DNA of 64,000 nt from Planococcus citri. Lineage: Eukaryota; Arthropoda; Insecta; Hemiptera; Pseudococcidae. The stretch is from contig NC_088677.1 of assembly GCF_950023065.1 (NCBI RefSeq), forward strand, positions 70,271,469 to 70,335,468, in the 5' to 3' direction. The notes below the pieces were generated by a model. That model worked only from the letters and a program-made list of their open reading frames with translations, was not told the DNA's origin and ran no database searches. Both the position numbers and the translations under genes were made by a program. Positions 40,501 through 55,500 of the stretch are shown one piece after another; position 1 is the stretch's first letter, and each line of letters starts with the position of its first letter.

Positions 40501-43500
40501 GAGAGCCATAGCTGGAGTCAATCATCTGGATGTGCCTGCCGAATTGGCGTTTGTATTCAATAAATTGGAAGGTAAAATATACACAATATGTGCAAACTTG
40601 AGCATACCTGTAAAAACCTTTAGACGCTGTTCATACAAATTGTTATTGTTATTTGTTTATTTACAGATACTCAACCAGTTCATAACGAACGTCAAATAGT
40701 CAAAGTCGTAGGACCAGTTGTAGAGAAAAAAGAAATGTACGAATTACCCGTCGATGTCGATCAACACGTATTTTCTAAATTTACCAATATCTACTTTAAG
40801 GTTAGTTCCAAAATACCAACCAAATTAATACTCGACAGCTTTACGTACCAGTAGAACCAACTAACATTTGACTGATTTTTTCCCTATAGTCTCACGTCTG
40901 GGGTATGAAGAGAGAACCGATCAAAACACCATTTCTGCACAAAAACAAAGATTCCGATTACGCCGACTCTTTGGCTTTATTCAAGTTAATTCTACGTTTC
41001 ATGAACGACGACACGTTAACTGATCGCAAAGAACAAGTGTTAGGAGATTACATCTGCTACAAAGGATTGACTAATGAAAAACTGCGCGACGAAATACTCT
41101 GCCAGTTGGTCAATCAGACGTGGAGGAACGACGTGCAGGCTAATAACGAAAAAGGCTGGTTATTAATGGCTAGCTGCTTATCGGTCTTTCCACCATCGCC
41201 TAGTTTATATAAATTCCTGCTCAAGTACGTCTCTGATCACGGATATAACGGATACAAGGCGATCTGCCAACAGAAATTGTTACAGTCTCATAACCAGTGG
41301 GCTAGATTGTATCCGCCTTGTTTGCTCGAATGGAAGGCTAATCGTAAGAAGATACATACTGCCGTACAAGTGAGATTTTTCTTCGATACAACGAACAAGA
41401 ATAATTATAAATGGAATAGTTATTTTATGGTGTATTTTATTATCAAATTACAGGTACACTTTGCGGACGGTGAATCAGTAATGGCTGATTTGAATTCGTG
41501 GACACGATGCGAATCATTGTGCGAAACTGTATTAGCTGACAAAGGTATAGCAGAATGCCACGGATGGACTGTCGCATTAGATAATAACGAAGACCAACGT
41601 AATGGACTGGATTATGTGTTTGACGTAATTTCCGAAATGGAGTTACCTCAAGGATTCCCCACCCAGAAACAAAATGTTATTCCAACTAGTCAAAAAGTGA
41701 GTCTATCGTGATACCTACTTGATGTTGATCCTGTGTGTTTTTTGGCTTACCTGTGCTTACATGTTCTCTGATTAATTTCATAGGCTGAACCATATTCGAC
41801 TGCTCGCAGACCAACTGTACCACCTCCTCAACCACCTGTCAGTTTACCTCAGGTAAGTTTTCGCTTTTTCTTCGTGAAAAAAAAAAATCAAGAAACTTGA
41901 TTTAATAATACTGTAATTTTGTATCGTGTTGCAGAATGCTCAACCAAAAATGAGATCAATTTCTCGCGATCATATGGTAGAATCTGGTTTATCGAGACAA
42001 TCAGCATTGAACGACAGATATTTCGATAAAGAAAGTACTCGATCGCGCAGCTTGGATAACCTTCTGTCTCCGGTGAGTGAAGCTTTTCGATCATTATTAC
42101 AATTATCGAGGTTTTTGCGCCCAGAAACAATGCAACCAGGGTGTCCCTGAGTTTTCCAAACCAATTTTAAAAATTTTTTGGACCCTTTAAATATTTACTA
42201 CACTAATTGCGGAGGAGAGGATGCTTTTTCATTCAAGTAAGGATTTTTTAAAATTGAAATGTTTTCATTTTCAAAAGAAACTTGAGAAAAAATAAAAAAA
42301 ACAAAATGTTAAAAAAATGGGACTATTTTTTTGGCTATTTTAGCTAAAAACAAATTTTGTGCAGAAACAAAAAACACCGGACTTTTTATTGCATTTCAGG
42401 CAAAAAACAGAAATTTTTGGCTCTTGGCACAAGAATAAACTCTTTTGACAGTTTTGGTATAAACAGGGTTTTTTGAAAAAATTTACGATTTTTTGACAAT
42501 TTTGGCAAGATTTTTCTGATAGTTTTTGGTAAAAAGCATAAATTTGATTATTCAGCAAAAAAAAAAACAGGAATTTTATTACGTGATTTAGGGACAAAAA
42601 CATGCCTTTTATTAGGCAATAATTTCGAAAAGATCATTAGGACTTTTCTGACCGAAATTGAAACTTAGACAATTTGAAATTTTGAACAAAAAAAACAAGG
42701 CTTTCATTGGGCAAGTTTGGAAAAAATCCAGACTTTTTTGACGAATTATAATATTTCTGAAACCTTTACACAAATTAAGCTTTTTTTTTGATAATTTTGA
42801 CCAAAAAAACAGGATATTTTTGACGTAAAATAAGGACTTTTCTACAATGTAGGCAAAAAAAGGACTGAATATTGTGCAATTCAGCCGAAAACAGGACTTT
42901 TAATTGACATTTATGACAATCAATTGGGACTACTTGACAATTTCGACAAAATCTGATGCTTTTTTCCGCAATGTTGGTGAAAAACATGAATTTTTTGTTG
43001 CCAATTTTGACAGAACATAATTTTTGCATTTTTGTCAAAAACAAAAAAAAAGTACTTTCATACATTATGTACTTACACATTTTTGAAAAAAAGTTAGGGT
43101 TTTCTAGACAACTAGGCTTAAAGCAATAATTTTTGAATGTTTGAGCATAAAAGCCTGGAATATCGATTGGCAATTTTTGACCAAAAGTAGAATGTTTTGA
43201 CAATTTTGGCAAAAATGAAACTTTTTCAGTAATTTGGGGAGGGGGAGACTTTTTGAACATGCTTTGGCAAAAAACCGGTTATTTTGGCAATTTTTCCGAA
43301 AAATGGAATTTTTTTGAGAGATATTTTTAAAATTTTTATTCTAAGTGACGAAAAACGGGACCTTTATTCGGACAATTTTGGCAATAAAAAAACAGAACCT
43401 TCTAAGCAATTTTGGCAGAAAAAAAACAGGACTTTTGTTTGGCAATTTTGCGGGAAATGGATGACTTTTTAGGCAGTTTACCAAAAAAATCAATATCAGA

Positions 43501-46500
43501 CATTTCTTTGTAATTTGAGCCCAAATTATGACTGATAATCATATAAAAAAATGGTTTCTGGCAATGTTGACAAAAAAAGCAGAACCTTTTCGACAATTTT
43601 GGCAAAAATAAAAACTTTTTCACCGTTACCAATGAAAAAATTGGGCTTTACGTTAATTTCAGCAAAAAAATGGGACTCTCTGGGGATTCTTCCAGAAAAG
43701 TGGAGCCTTTATCAGTAATTTTTGTGTAAAACATGAAATTTTGGCAGAGATGTGTAACCTTTTTTCGCAATTTACACATAAAACAGCTCATTTTTTAAAA
43801 CAATTTTGACAAGAAAACAGAAAATTTTCAAGCAACTTTGCCAAGAAATACTTATGAGTTTTGTTTGACAATTTTGGAGAAAACAGGAATTTGAGACTGC
43901 TAAAGGCAAAAATCAATTATTTTTGGATGTGTTGGCCGAAAAGAAAGCGTTCTGGGCTATTTTGAAAAAAAAAGCAGGACAAAATCAAGAAAAACAAGAC
44001 GGTAAATGTAAAGGAATTCCCTGATTTTGGAGTGAAAATTCTCATTGTCCCTGATATGTATTTCTATGATTCTTCCAGAAAGGGCGAAATCCCTTTTCCT
44101 TTTTTCGATTAGGTACATATTTAGAAAAAAAAATTGACACTTGTGTTCGAAAATTTCTATTCTACAGACGATCACAACGAAGAGTGGGGCGGAGAACCCA
44201 TTAAAACTGGAGAAATTAGGATTATCTCATAGCCGACTCAACGACAGGTATCACTCGCAATCGATGGAAAGGATCCAAGAAATTTCCGGCGACATGGACG
44301 TTGAATTGAGCAAAGTAGAAGATGATAATTTAGAATCCGTTAGTCAACGAGGAGAAAACAGGAAATATAGTTTGACTGGGTTAGTATTTAAAAAAATCAT
44401 TCTCGTTTTTTATTTTTTATTTTTTTGTGACTTTTTCTTCCTGTTTATGATTTTTCTTTCAATAATATTGAAACATTTTCATTTGTGTATAGAGCATCTT
44501 CGGACGTATTGGGTGTAAACAGTCAACTGGATTTCGATTTCTCCGATTTGGCTCGAAGCGAAGACGATAAAGGAAGCTATATCAAAGGCCATCCTAGGTA
44601 AATTATAATTTTTTATTCGATGTAACGAAACCGGAATCTTATTAATCGCGGATATTTTCAACGTTCAGATTCATCAAATCGCAATATGCCGGAAAACGAG
44701 CCGCTCCTGGAAGCCATTCGAGTAGAGCTCAAATTGAAACGAGGTATTCGGCTGATAAATCTGATGTCGGAGTCAAGAGCTCAGCACTTTCGGATACCAG
44801 CGAAGCTCCATCTTTGGGTAATCTTTATTTTATTTTTATTCGTACGGGCTTGGGTTTTACCCTCTGCCGATGAAACTTATGTTTTGTTGTCTGATCGTTT
44901 TACAGCTTCCCACGTAAGAAGAGTACGTGTTCCTTCGCAAGCCTCTGATGTAGATCAGTTCCTCGACGATCTATTTAATCCGGTTTTAGACCAGTTATCC
45001 GATGCTCGTTCGTTAGCTGCTTCAATCAAGGGCACTGATAGCGATTTTGAAGAGTTACTTGCACGACCGGATATATTAGCCAGTCGTATCAAAGGCGGTG
45101 GTAAAGGAGTCGGTGGAGTTGGATCGCATCAAGTAAATACGACGATCTCCAGAACGCTAAAATAAAAATCAAATCCTTTGACCTGACAATTCAACACTTT
45201 CATTTTTGTCCCTCCAGACAAGCACCCAGAGCCCTACTTCTGCATCGTACAGCTTTAATCCTATGGTCAGTTCGCCGCCATCGATGATACCCGGATTAAT
45301 CTCACCACCATCTTTACTAATGCCTTCGGTACCTTTGTACAACGCACAAGGGGCCGTATCATTGGATGCTGCCACAATGGCGCAAGGATACATGCCAGTA
45401 CCTATTTATAATATGCAAGGTATAAGACTCTGGCCACAGCCTGTTTTCGTTTTGTCTACCTACGAGATGTAGACCTCTAAACGATCTCGTTCGTATTAAA
45501 TTCAATATAGGTTTACATTTACCAGATCAATCTCAATCCGGTGATCCGAACGTGATCGCTTACCAAGCCAATCTGCAACAGGCTTTCTTGCAGTCTGCTA
45601 TGGCGCAAAATATTCGCATGCAGCAGCAGTTATTGGCTCAGAATCAAGCTTTTCAGCAACTTTTACTGCAGCAGCGTATAACCGTACGTATTACGAGACG
45701 TTGAATTGTTTAAATTCGATTATTTAGCGATCTAAGAAGTATTTTTTTCTAAATTTCAGCCCAATGAAAATGGTACTCCGCAGAAAGGCAGCAAAGCGAC
45801 ACCAACATCCAGCGCAGCCAATAATCATACTCAAGTGAGTCTTTCAAATTAACTTATTTCACAATAATTATGTTCAAATAGGTATTTAACTTACTGAATT
45901 TTAATTTTTTTTATGAACGATAATGCAGATGTACAGATCTGGTTCACCTCATTCCACTTTTACCAGCGTACTTTCCGAGTTGAAAAATCGAAAATCGTCA
46001 TCAGAATCGAATTCAAAGGTAAGAATTTGCCCCAAACTACTCTCACTTTTTTAATCAATGAAAGATTATCTTGAATTTTTGTGAATGCATTTTCACAGTC
46101 CGTGGTTCCCCCTCCTCCACCGTTACCGCCCCCGCCAGAATTGATAGATCCTAGCGAAACGAGACCATTCATGGATCCATACGGTAGAGCGAAAACCGTA
46201 CGTATTGGTAAATGGAGATGGCCACCTCCGAAAGATGATAACTCGCAAGACACTTCGTTCATTCAGTTTAAAATGAAACAAAAACGTAAACATTCTCACG
46301 TAAGTTGAAAATTTTGAACTCAGTTTCAAGAAAAATAGAATGGAAAATACTTATCAAGGACGTTTGTTAATTTGCATTCACACATTACGATATTTTCCCA
46401 GGAACTGGGAGATGGAGAGGTCGGAATCGAATGGGAAGAATACGAAATATCGGCCGAACAATCGCTTCCGGTTCAAGGACAGAATCAATCCAATGCTTCG

Positions 46501-49500
46501 AAACATAATCAAGTTGAAATTCATCGTTCTTCGTATAAGTAAGTACCTAATAAATCATTTAGAATATAGCAGGGTATCCATTCATATGAGGAAATGATTT
46601 TCTCTGACTTTTCCCGGTTCTCCAGTTTAATTTTTTTCATTTCTCCAAAACCTTCAAATATCAACTACAGTCACATAATATGTAGCCTAAGAACTTAAGA
46701 AGGTGGGAGGAGGGCTGGGGAGTCAGGTTTTTCAAACCGTTAAGGTGATAAGATAACATGCCAAAGTAGGGCACAAGCAGGACTTCTGGCAGAAATTTTT
46801 TTGAAATGTTTAAATTGAGGGATGGGGGAGGGGTGAGGGAGAGTCAAAAGTTGACCGATACAGAACTTTTTAGGGCGAAAATGTTTCTATTTTTAAAGAG
46901 AACTAGAAAAAAAATCTTGCAGGAAGAGAATTAGCAAGTGGAAAATTGACGATTTTTACAAAAACAAGACTTTTTGACACTTTATGCAAAAAATGGGACT
47001 TATATTAGGCAATTTTGGAAAAAAGAAAACATGGGAAAAAAATGAATACGTTTTGAATTTTTAATTTTGGAAAAAGTGAAATTTTTTTACAAAGTTTTTT
47101 TTTTTTTAAAAAACATGACGTTTTTGGCAAAAATGAGGATGATAATTGCAGCAAAACGGAATTTTCCAACAATTTTGGCCAAAAAAGAGCCTATTATTTG
47201 GCAATTTTGGTAAAAACGGAACTTTTTAAGCAATTTTGGCAGCAAAAAAAATGCAATTTCGTTTGGCAAATTTGGACCAGAAAGAGGACTTTTTGGGCAC
47301 CTTAACCAAAAATCAATGCTTTTTGGATGTTTTGACAAAAAATTGGAAATTTGAATCTTATATGACAATTTTGACAAAAAACAAAAATTTCTAGACGATT
47401 TTAATACAAATCAAAATTTGTTCTTAATGATCTTGGCAAAAATTAAATTTTTTTGATAATTTTGGCAAAAACAAGACTTTTTGACAGTTTTAGCAAAAAT
47501 TTGGGCTTTGTAAATATTTAGCAAAAAATGAAACTTTTTCGCAACTTTGGCAAAATTGGGATTTTCTGAAGATTCTAACAAAAAAAAATCCACCCAAGTA
47601 CTTCATCAATTTAGGCAAAAATCAGCATATTATTATTTGGCGATTTTAACAAGAAAACAGAATGTTTACCAGTAGGTACGTAACTCTGCTAGAAAAAAAA
47701 GAACACGACTTTTGTTTGGCAATTTTGAAAAAAAAAACATAGGAGGCAGCTGAGGCTAAAATCAATCGTTATTGGATGTTTTGGCCAAAAATCAAAACTC
47801 CCTTGACAATTTGGGTAAAAAAAAGCAGACCATGAAACGTAAATGAGGAACTCGACTCTGAAACCTTATCAAAATAACCGATTAAAAATTTGGGAAAAAT
47901 TGATAAAATTCCCGTATTTTAAAAACATAAGTGCCTATCTAATTCATCAATAATTTTTTCTGACTTTAAAAGCCTTTAACCCCGCGTATAATATTTTTAA
48001 CTGACTCATAAAAACTCAAAACAAATCAAAATGACATGCTCAACATTATGTTAGACGTTTAAAAACTTCCAAAAATTGACTTCTTTGACATTTTGGGAAA
48101 CATTGAAGTACCTACGTAGATTTTTAGATATCAAGTCTGACTTTTGAGAAGTTGAAAAAAAATTGTCTGACTTTCAATAACTTGGAAAAAATTCCGATCA
48201 ATTCTTGATAAGTTTTCTGATGATTAAAAAAAATGACTATTATCCGACATTTTGAGTAACCATAAGACTTTTAGATAGGTTACGTCCAACTTTTACGAGC
48301 ATTGAAAAAGAATGACTTTTAAGAACTTGGAAACAAATCAATAAATTTCTAAAATCATATTGAACTTTCTAAAATAACTTTCTGGTATTTACGAGTGTGA
48401 CATTAAAAAAAAAAAAAAAGAAATGAATTATTCCAAGTACTGAGTTGACTCAAAAACAAAAATATCCATGATTCAAAACCGTCCTTGAAGAGGTGAAATC
48501 TTTTGTTCTCATACAGCAACGACCATCTCGAATCATCTTCTCATCTGAGACGCTTTCATTTACAGATCTTTGGAAGTTGGTTCAGCTCGACCAAGTCCCG
48601 GTAGCGTAGGAAAACTACGAATTAGCAACGAAATGAAACATAAGTTAGAACTCGTCACTGCCAATCACAGCTTGAGATCGACTGGCAAACCGCGTCCTCC
48701 AGCCATTCCAAACATGCAGAACAATCAAACTGGAAAACTGGATTCTGACAGAAGATTACTATTGCAGCAACAGTTAGGTAAGGACAAGAGTACAATTTCG
48801 TTCAAAAGTTACTCGTAAATATCATTCAATTCGTACCTATTTATGAGCTTACTTTATGATTGATTTGTGGAAAATGTTTCAGCTGGAAGATGGGGCAGTG
48901 TTGACAATGTTGATAGTAGAACTACATCCAAAGATGACCGATCTGATATTCAACAGAACAATATTAGAAATCAGGTACCTTTTCACATATTCGATTACTC
49001 ATTTAATTTAAAAAAAAACAATCAATTTTAATTTTCCTCGCATCGAAAAACGTTTCTTTTATTCCACAGATGGATCGAATGGAGAAACCAAACCAAAACA
49101 CTGGCAGGAGACCACCTCCGCCACCCATCGTACCACAACCGCCTTCCCGAACAAATAGTTTTTATTCTCATAACAAGTTAGTACCTACTTACTTTGGTGA
49201 CTTACCTGCTGGGAAAATTGTCCGTAATATAAAAGCTACCATCTTTACGTTTTCATTTTTTTTTTTTTTTTTTTTTTTTCAGTAATATGATTCCACCTCC
49301 ACCTGTTCAACCTATGGCTAGAGAGATGTACGACCAAAGTATGTTCAATACAGGATCAGTTTCTGTTCATCGTTCAGATCATGTTGAACGTAAGCATTGA
49401 TCAGTTGAATTTTATTCAGCAGGCAACAGAATAACATTGTGAAATTAATTCTTTACGTTTTTAAATATTGCAGTGGAAGAATCTCCGGAATTCTTGACTC

Positions 49501-52500
49501 CTGTAGAAGCTTTACCCAATACACAAATGCTACAAGAGACCACTCAGTCGACTGTTTTATACAATACAACGAACGGCGTCCATATTACCTACAACAGAGT
49601 ACCGTGGAAGCTGAATATTCGTAAAGAGGTACCTATCTAAATTATGCGCAGAGTAATACCTACCTATTCCTAAATCTTTTAGTCACGCTGAGATGACTCG
49701 GAGAAAGAAAAACACTACCGTGATTTTTATTTACTTAATAATGGAAATCGTTATAATTTTTATAGGTATTTTCTCCCAAAGAAACCACCTCGAGTCCGTT
49801 AGTATTGCATTTAATATTTTGCCAAATCGTTAACGACGTTTTAACCAAAAATATGGCCAGAATTACGAACAACGAGAAATCCGAGATGTTACAGGTGAGA
49901 TACTCGTAATAAAAATATGAGTTTTTATGATACATATTTTCTTTAAGTATCAATGCCTATAGTACGCTGTAGATCTATAGGTAGGGGGGAAGACTGAAGA
50001 GGCACGATAAATGTGCTACAAATTATAGATACACGAGAGGTGAGATATTACGCTCTCATTCAATTCGTTCGAATCGAGTTTTTTTTTTTTTTGATTTTTA
50101 GGCCTCAGCGTACTTGTTAGTTGTTAAGTTATGTATATTAAATCGATTAAATTAAATTCGCGTGTGTTTAGTTGCTGGAAAAATACGATATTACCGTCAA
50201 CAATATGCATTCTAATCAACATAAAGCCAGCACCAAGCGTTCCGTTATAGAAGTAGCGCAGCATTGGTTGTTATACTTCGCGCGGATATTCCCCGTCTCG
50301 GTAAGTGTTCTTATTAATTAGTACAGCGTATCTAATTGCGGTCTAACAACAACTCGACGTATACGTTTACACGTGATTATGAATACTTGTATGTGAGGCT
50401 GCGGACGGCGAACGTTTTCATTGAAACTCGAAGTACGAATAAATTGAGTAGCCTCTAAAACTTGCTCTGAATCAGATTCTGTGCAGAGTGTTCCTCACAA
50501 ATTCTTTGAGAATTTCTAGCTTCAGATGTCGTGAAATCAAAAATTTCAAAATATCTGCTAAAGGGCAGGTCGGGTATGAATTCGTAATTTTTACATATTG
50601 GCAACGACATAGCAGAAATTATCAGCACTTGACAAAATTAACAAGAATTACTGATAATTTGCTGAAAATTACCTGAAATCACCATACATTCATCAAAAGT
50701 ACGTGTAATTTACTGAAAAATTACCTGTAATTTATTCAAAAATTACGTGTAACTTACCCTAAAATTGTCTGTGATTTACCCAAAAATTACAAGTAATTTA
50801 CACAAAAAGTATCCATAATTTACCAAAACATTACAGGTTATTTACCAAAAAATTACAGGTTATTTACTAAAAAATTACAACTATTACAAGTAATTTACCA
50901 AAAAATTACAGGTATTTTACCAAGAAATTACCCGTAAATTACCAAGAAATTACCCGTAATTTGCCAAAAAAAATTTCTGTAATTCATCAAAAAATTACCA
51001 TATTTTAGTATTAAAAATTACCGTAATTTACCAAAAATTACCGTATAATTTACCAAAAATTACCGTAATTTACCAAAAATTACCGTAATTTACCAAAAAT
51101 TACCGTAATTTACCAAAAATTACCGTAATTTACAAAATTACGGTAATTTACCAAAAATTACCGTGATTTACCATAATTTACCGTAATTTACCAAAAATTA
51201 CCGTAATTTACCAAAAACTATCAGTAATTTACCAGTTGACCAAAAATTTTCATGTTTTTGAGGTCATACCCATTTTCTAGAATTTCACTTCAGTGTCACT
51301 CAAAACATCAGATATTGATCAATGATCATTTTCATCAGTTTTTAAAATTTCATCAAATTATTTTACCAATGCAGTTCAATGATTTATCAAGTTTTGAAAC
51401 ATTGATAGAATTTCATTAATTTTTTCATGTTTTCGAGAAGTCATACTTACTTCTTATTGTCCAGACTCCAGAAGTCTACTTCAGTGCCAAAATTCATAAT
51501 TTTTTTTATCAGTTTTCAAATATTTCATACATATAAGGTTCGAGTTTCATCTTTTTTCAGAATTTTCACAAGCCAGAAAAAATACCTACAGTATTGTAAA
51601 ATTGATTGTTAAACCGTACATTTTAAACTAGAATAGACCAAATCCAAAGCTTCAAAATGTAAAAAAAAATGATGTAGGTAATGAGAATTTTTAAAGTTTT
51701 CTTATTTTTTGAGAACTTAGAGGAAGATGATCCAGGGGTCCCCAAAGTAGGATTATTTTTGAAAGAAAAGTGGTTTTTTGCCTTTTTTGGATAGTACAAC
51801 TTGTGTAACCCCTTGGTCATCCGTATTGAAAGTTGATATTTGAGTTCCTGAACGTCCCCGACCCATTGAATTCGAAATTCAATACCACTTTTAGCCCTCT
51901 ACCAAGCATTTAACTAAAGATCGTCGGATCGCAAAATTTACGATTTTTTTAATCAACTTTATTGGACTTATCCGAAATTTAAAATTCTTTTCTCAAAAAA
52001 CTAACGCCAGATTCGTGATCAGCAGGTCAAAATACACCGATTACCACACTTTTTACGACCATTCCGATCAAGTTTTCAAAATTCAATTTTTTTCATTCAT
52101 TTTAGCAGGCGTTGGAAAAAATTTAATCTGCACAGTTTGATCGAAATTATCACGAAAAGTGTGGTAATCGGGGTATTTTGACCTGCTGAACACGAATATG
52201 GCGTTGGATTTTTGCAAAAGGAATTTTAAATTGCGAAAAAGTGCAATACAGATGATACAAAATTGTAATGGGTGAGGAGGAGGTGGAGGTTCAAAGCATC
52301 TGAATTTTGGTCAAAATGAAAAAAAATTTCTCGGTGCTGAGTTCAAATATCTACTCATTTTTTCGATCACACTTCTCTGAATCCCACGAATCTCCTCGTC
52401 CAGGTCCCTAAAGCATGGTGAAAATTTCAAAAAATTAGTATAATTCTTCAGTATAAGCTCCTGATCAATGTATCCGAAGCATTAAATCGATTCTGGAACT

Positions 52501-55500
52501 TGATGCCTCAAAATTTATAGGAATCAACATTCAATAGGTATCATATTTTCTTAATTTTCGAACTTTTCCTTCTAACTTTTTGAGAACTAGGAAGGAGGAG
52601 ACCGTCAAAATGGACGAGAAATTCGTTCCAGGCGTTTCTAAAACTAGTTGAATTAGTTTTTGAGATCATACGAATATTTTGCATGCTAATTCAGTTGGCA
52701 TTACTTTCTGATAGAATGAAAAATCCGCATAGAACGGAAATATCGCGATCAACTGTGATGGAAGAAAAAGCATAGGAAGGGAGAAAACACATTCGCTATA
52801 CTTGATGAATATTTAAATCTAGGTACCTATGTCAATCGGTACTACACTTGGCTAACTAATCGACAAAAATTAATTAATTTTCGAATTAAAAAAAGCGAAC
52901 GAAAAAAGATGCAGATTTTCACTAAATTTTTAATTACCTAGACCTACCACTGCGTTGCTTACGAACCAAAATCTCCTCTACTCGCGAGATTCTCGTATAG
53001 GTAGGTAGTAGGTATGTACATCATCTCTATGCTGGTAAATAGGCACGCAACAGCGTTGCAAACGAAGGTTTAGGTTAATTACCGATATTGAAGAAACAAA
53101 CATAGTATACTTACTTACTCACTCACTCACACACACATAGGCGACGAGGCAAACCGAACAGTGAATAATATAAAAGTAAACGTTCCGAGTGAGGGAACAC
53201 GGTTGCACAGGCACAGATTTGAGAATGATTTCGATGTTATCGTAGTCGAGCGTTAAACACCGCCGTTTGTCTACTCATAATATTTCTTTGAAAACAATGG
53301 AATAAAAGTGATGAGGTTGCTGCTGCATACGAGAGTGCCTGGAATATTTCGAAACTTGACTGAAATTTCGTCGTTTTTTTTTCTTCCTGTGTAGTGTGGT
53401 TACGAAAATCCAGATGTACAGTTATTAGCCATCACTCAGGTTGGAATTAGACTGGTCAAGGTGGAGAATAACAAACTGAAAGTTTTGCATTCTATTCTGT
53501 AAGTATCAATAATATGTCTTCCTATTATATTCGTATTTTTAATCGGTTCGAGTACTAACTATAGTTGTGTTTTTTTTCGTGTTTGTAGATTAGAAGAAAT
53601 AGCCGAAATAATTGCTGGAAAAGGAGGTGCTTCTTTGGAAATATTTTTAATTTCCGGCGAATGTTTCTCGGTTTATACTCCGGGATGTCGACTGATATAC
53701 GCTATGCTGAATGCATTCCTTAGAGAAGCTGGACCTCCGGGTAGAATGCAGCGCATCGTAAGTACAACCAGTTTTGATTTTACAAATTTTTATGCTGGAA
53801 AATGGACTATGAAGAATGAAATGAGTTTGATTGTTTAATCACGAGATACTTACTTTCTTCAATTTTTATTTCACGTTTATTAGAGACAAATATGTCGAAA
53901 GATTTATGGATTTTTTGGGCCTCTTGATGTATTTTTTTTTCTGTTTTCTATTGAAATGGAAAAAATATCCCTTCCTTTATTTCAACACATTATGATAAAT
54001 TTCTGCATCATTTACTTACATTAAATTGAAATTATATTATTTCTTATTTCAATTGATTCATCTGCAATAAGTACCTAACCAAAAGGAACAATTCTGATTT
54101 TTTTAAATTATTCGGACTTTTTTTTAAAATTGTTTTTCATTATCATTTTTTTTTGTTTTGGGAATTTTGGAGCTATGGAAGAAGTATTATTTTTTTCTGT
54201 TTTGAGCTAATGACTGTTACTTTCGGTTTGATTTTCTGATTGATACATACCTATCTGTTTTTCGTCACAGAGTACTCTCAAATAGTCCTGGAAATCTTCA
54301 AATTTTTTGCTAAAAGTTCCGAGTATTTTCCTGCAAAATTGACCCAAAAAGGCCTGTTTTTTCCATTTTCAAAAATCAAACTCGAATTTGATTTTTCCCA
54401 TTATTATCTTCATTCAAAATGTTTATCTTCTTCATGTTTTCCATTAAAATAGAAAAATATTGATTCGAGTTGAGATGAGATTTGATCAGTCATCTCTGTT
54501 CCAAATTGTAACATTTTAAAAAATTTGATGCTGGAAGTAGTACTTTTCAGCCAAAATTGTAAAAAATTATTCATTTTGTTATCATTTTTTCAGTCTAACT
54601 TTGAAATTTTGCGTTTAGTCCATTTCATTTAGGATATTATTCCCCATATTTTTTCTAGTTTTATTTAAATAAAAAAATTTCTGAACACCTTTTCCTTAAA
54701 CTTTAACATTTTTTTGAAAAAAAATTTAATGTTGAAAATTTGTTTCCTGCTAAAATTGCAAAATAGTCTAGGTAGATTATATTTCAATTTTCCAAACACA
54801 TTTTTAAATTTTCATCGATTATTTTTTTTTAGCATTCTGAATCCATTTTTTTCATTTTTTTTAAAAAAAGAAAAATCACTCAACTTTATCCTTTTTATCG
54901 CCAAAAACTTGGAAAATTTAAGTGAAAAAACGTTAAATCCAAAAATAAACTCCTCAGACAGGAAAAAAAAAATTATTTACTTACTTCTCAAAATAGGTAC
55001 AAAATTTTGAGAGCTTTGCCCTCACTTAATTCTTGGTGATTTTAATTTTCTTTTTCAGAGCTAAAATTTCAAAAAAAAAGTCATTCGAATTCTGAAATTT
55101 TGAAGTAAAAAAAAATCAACCTCCTCCCATAAAAAAAAAAAACAAAAAAAAACGTTGTTCTTTCACTTATCAAAATAGGAATTTTCAAAAGGTTTTGCTC
55201 TCGTTACGCTCAGGATGATTTGTTTTTTGTTTTTTTTTTTACAAGATGAAAAAATTTCATGTTTGAGGATTCTAAAAATTGAAAATGAAATTTTTTTGTC
55301 ATAATAAGTTATGAATACTATAACCTAATTAGGTACCTACATTCAGAATTTTGATCAAAATCGATCAAATCTCTGATAGGTTATTCAATCAAATTTCCCT
55401 TTATTAAATCTGATGATATTCTGAAAAAATCTAATTCAATTAAAATCTAGTGATCAGATTTGCTCTTGGGAAATGTCCAGGATCGGTTAAATTTGCTCTT

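Noticed and set aside
42775..43260. 161-codon - strand ORF in intron 20
   Set aside because: Same repeat-derived open frame as in intron 14.
50690..51235. Telomere-like or CRISPR-like array
   Set aside because: The 20-bp unit has no insect TTAGG register and no unique spacers; it is a plain tandem satellite in an intron.
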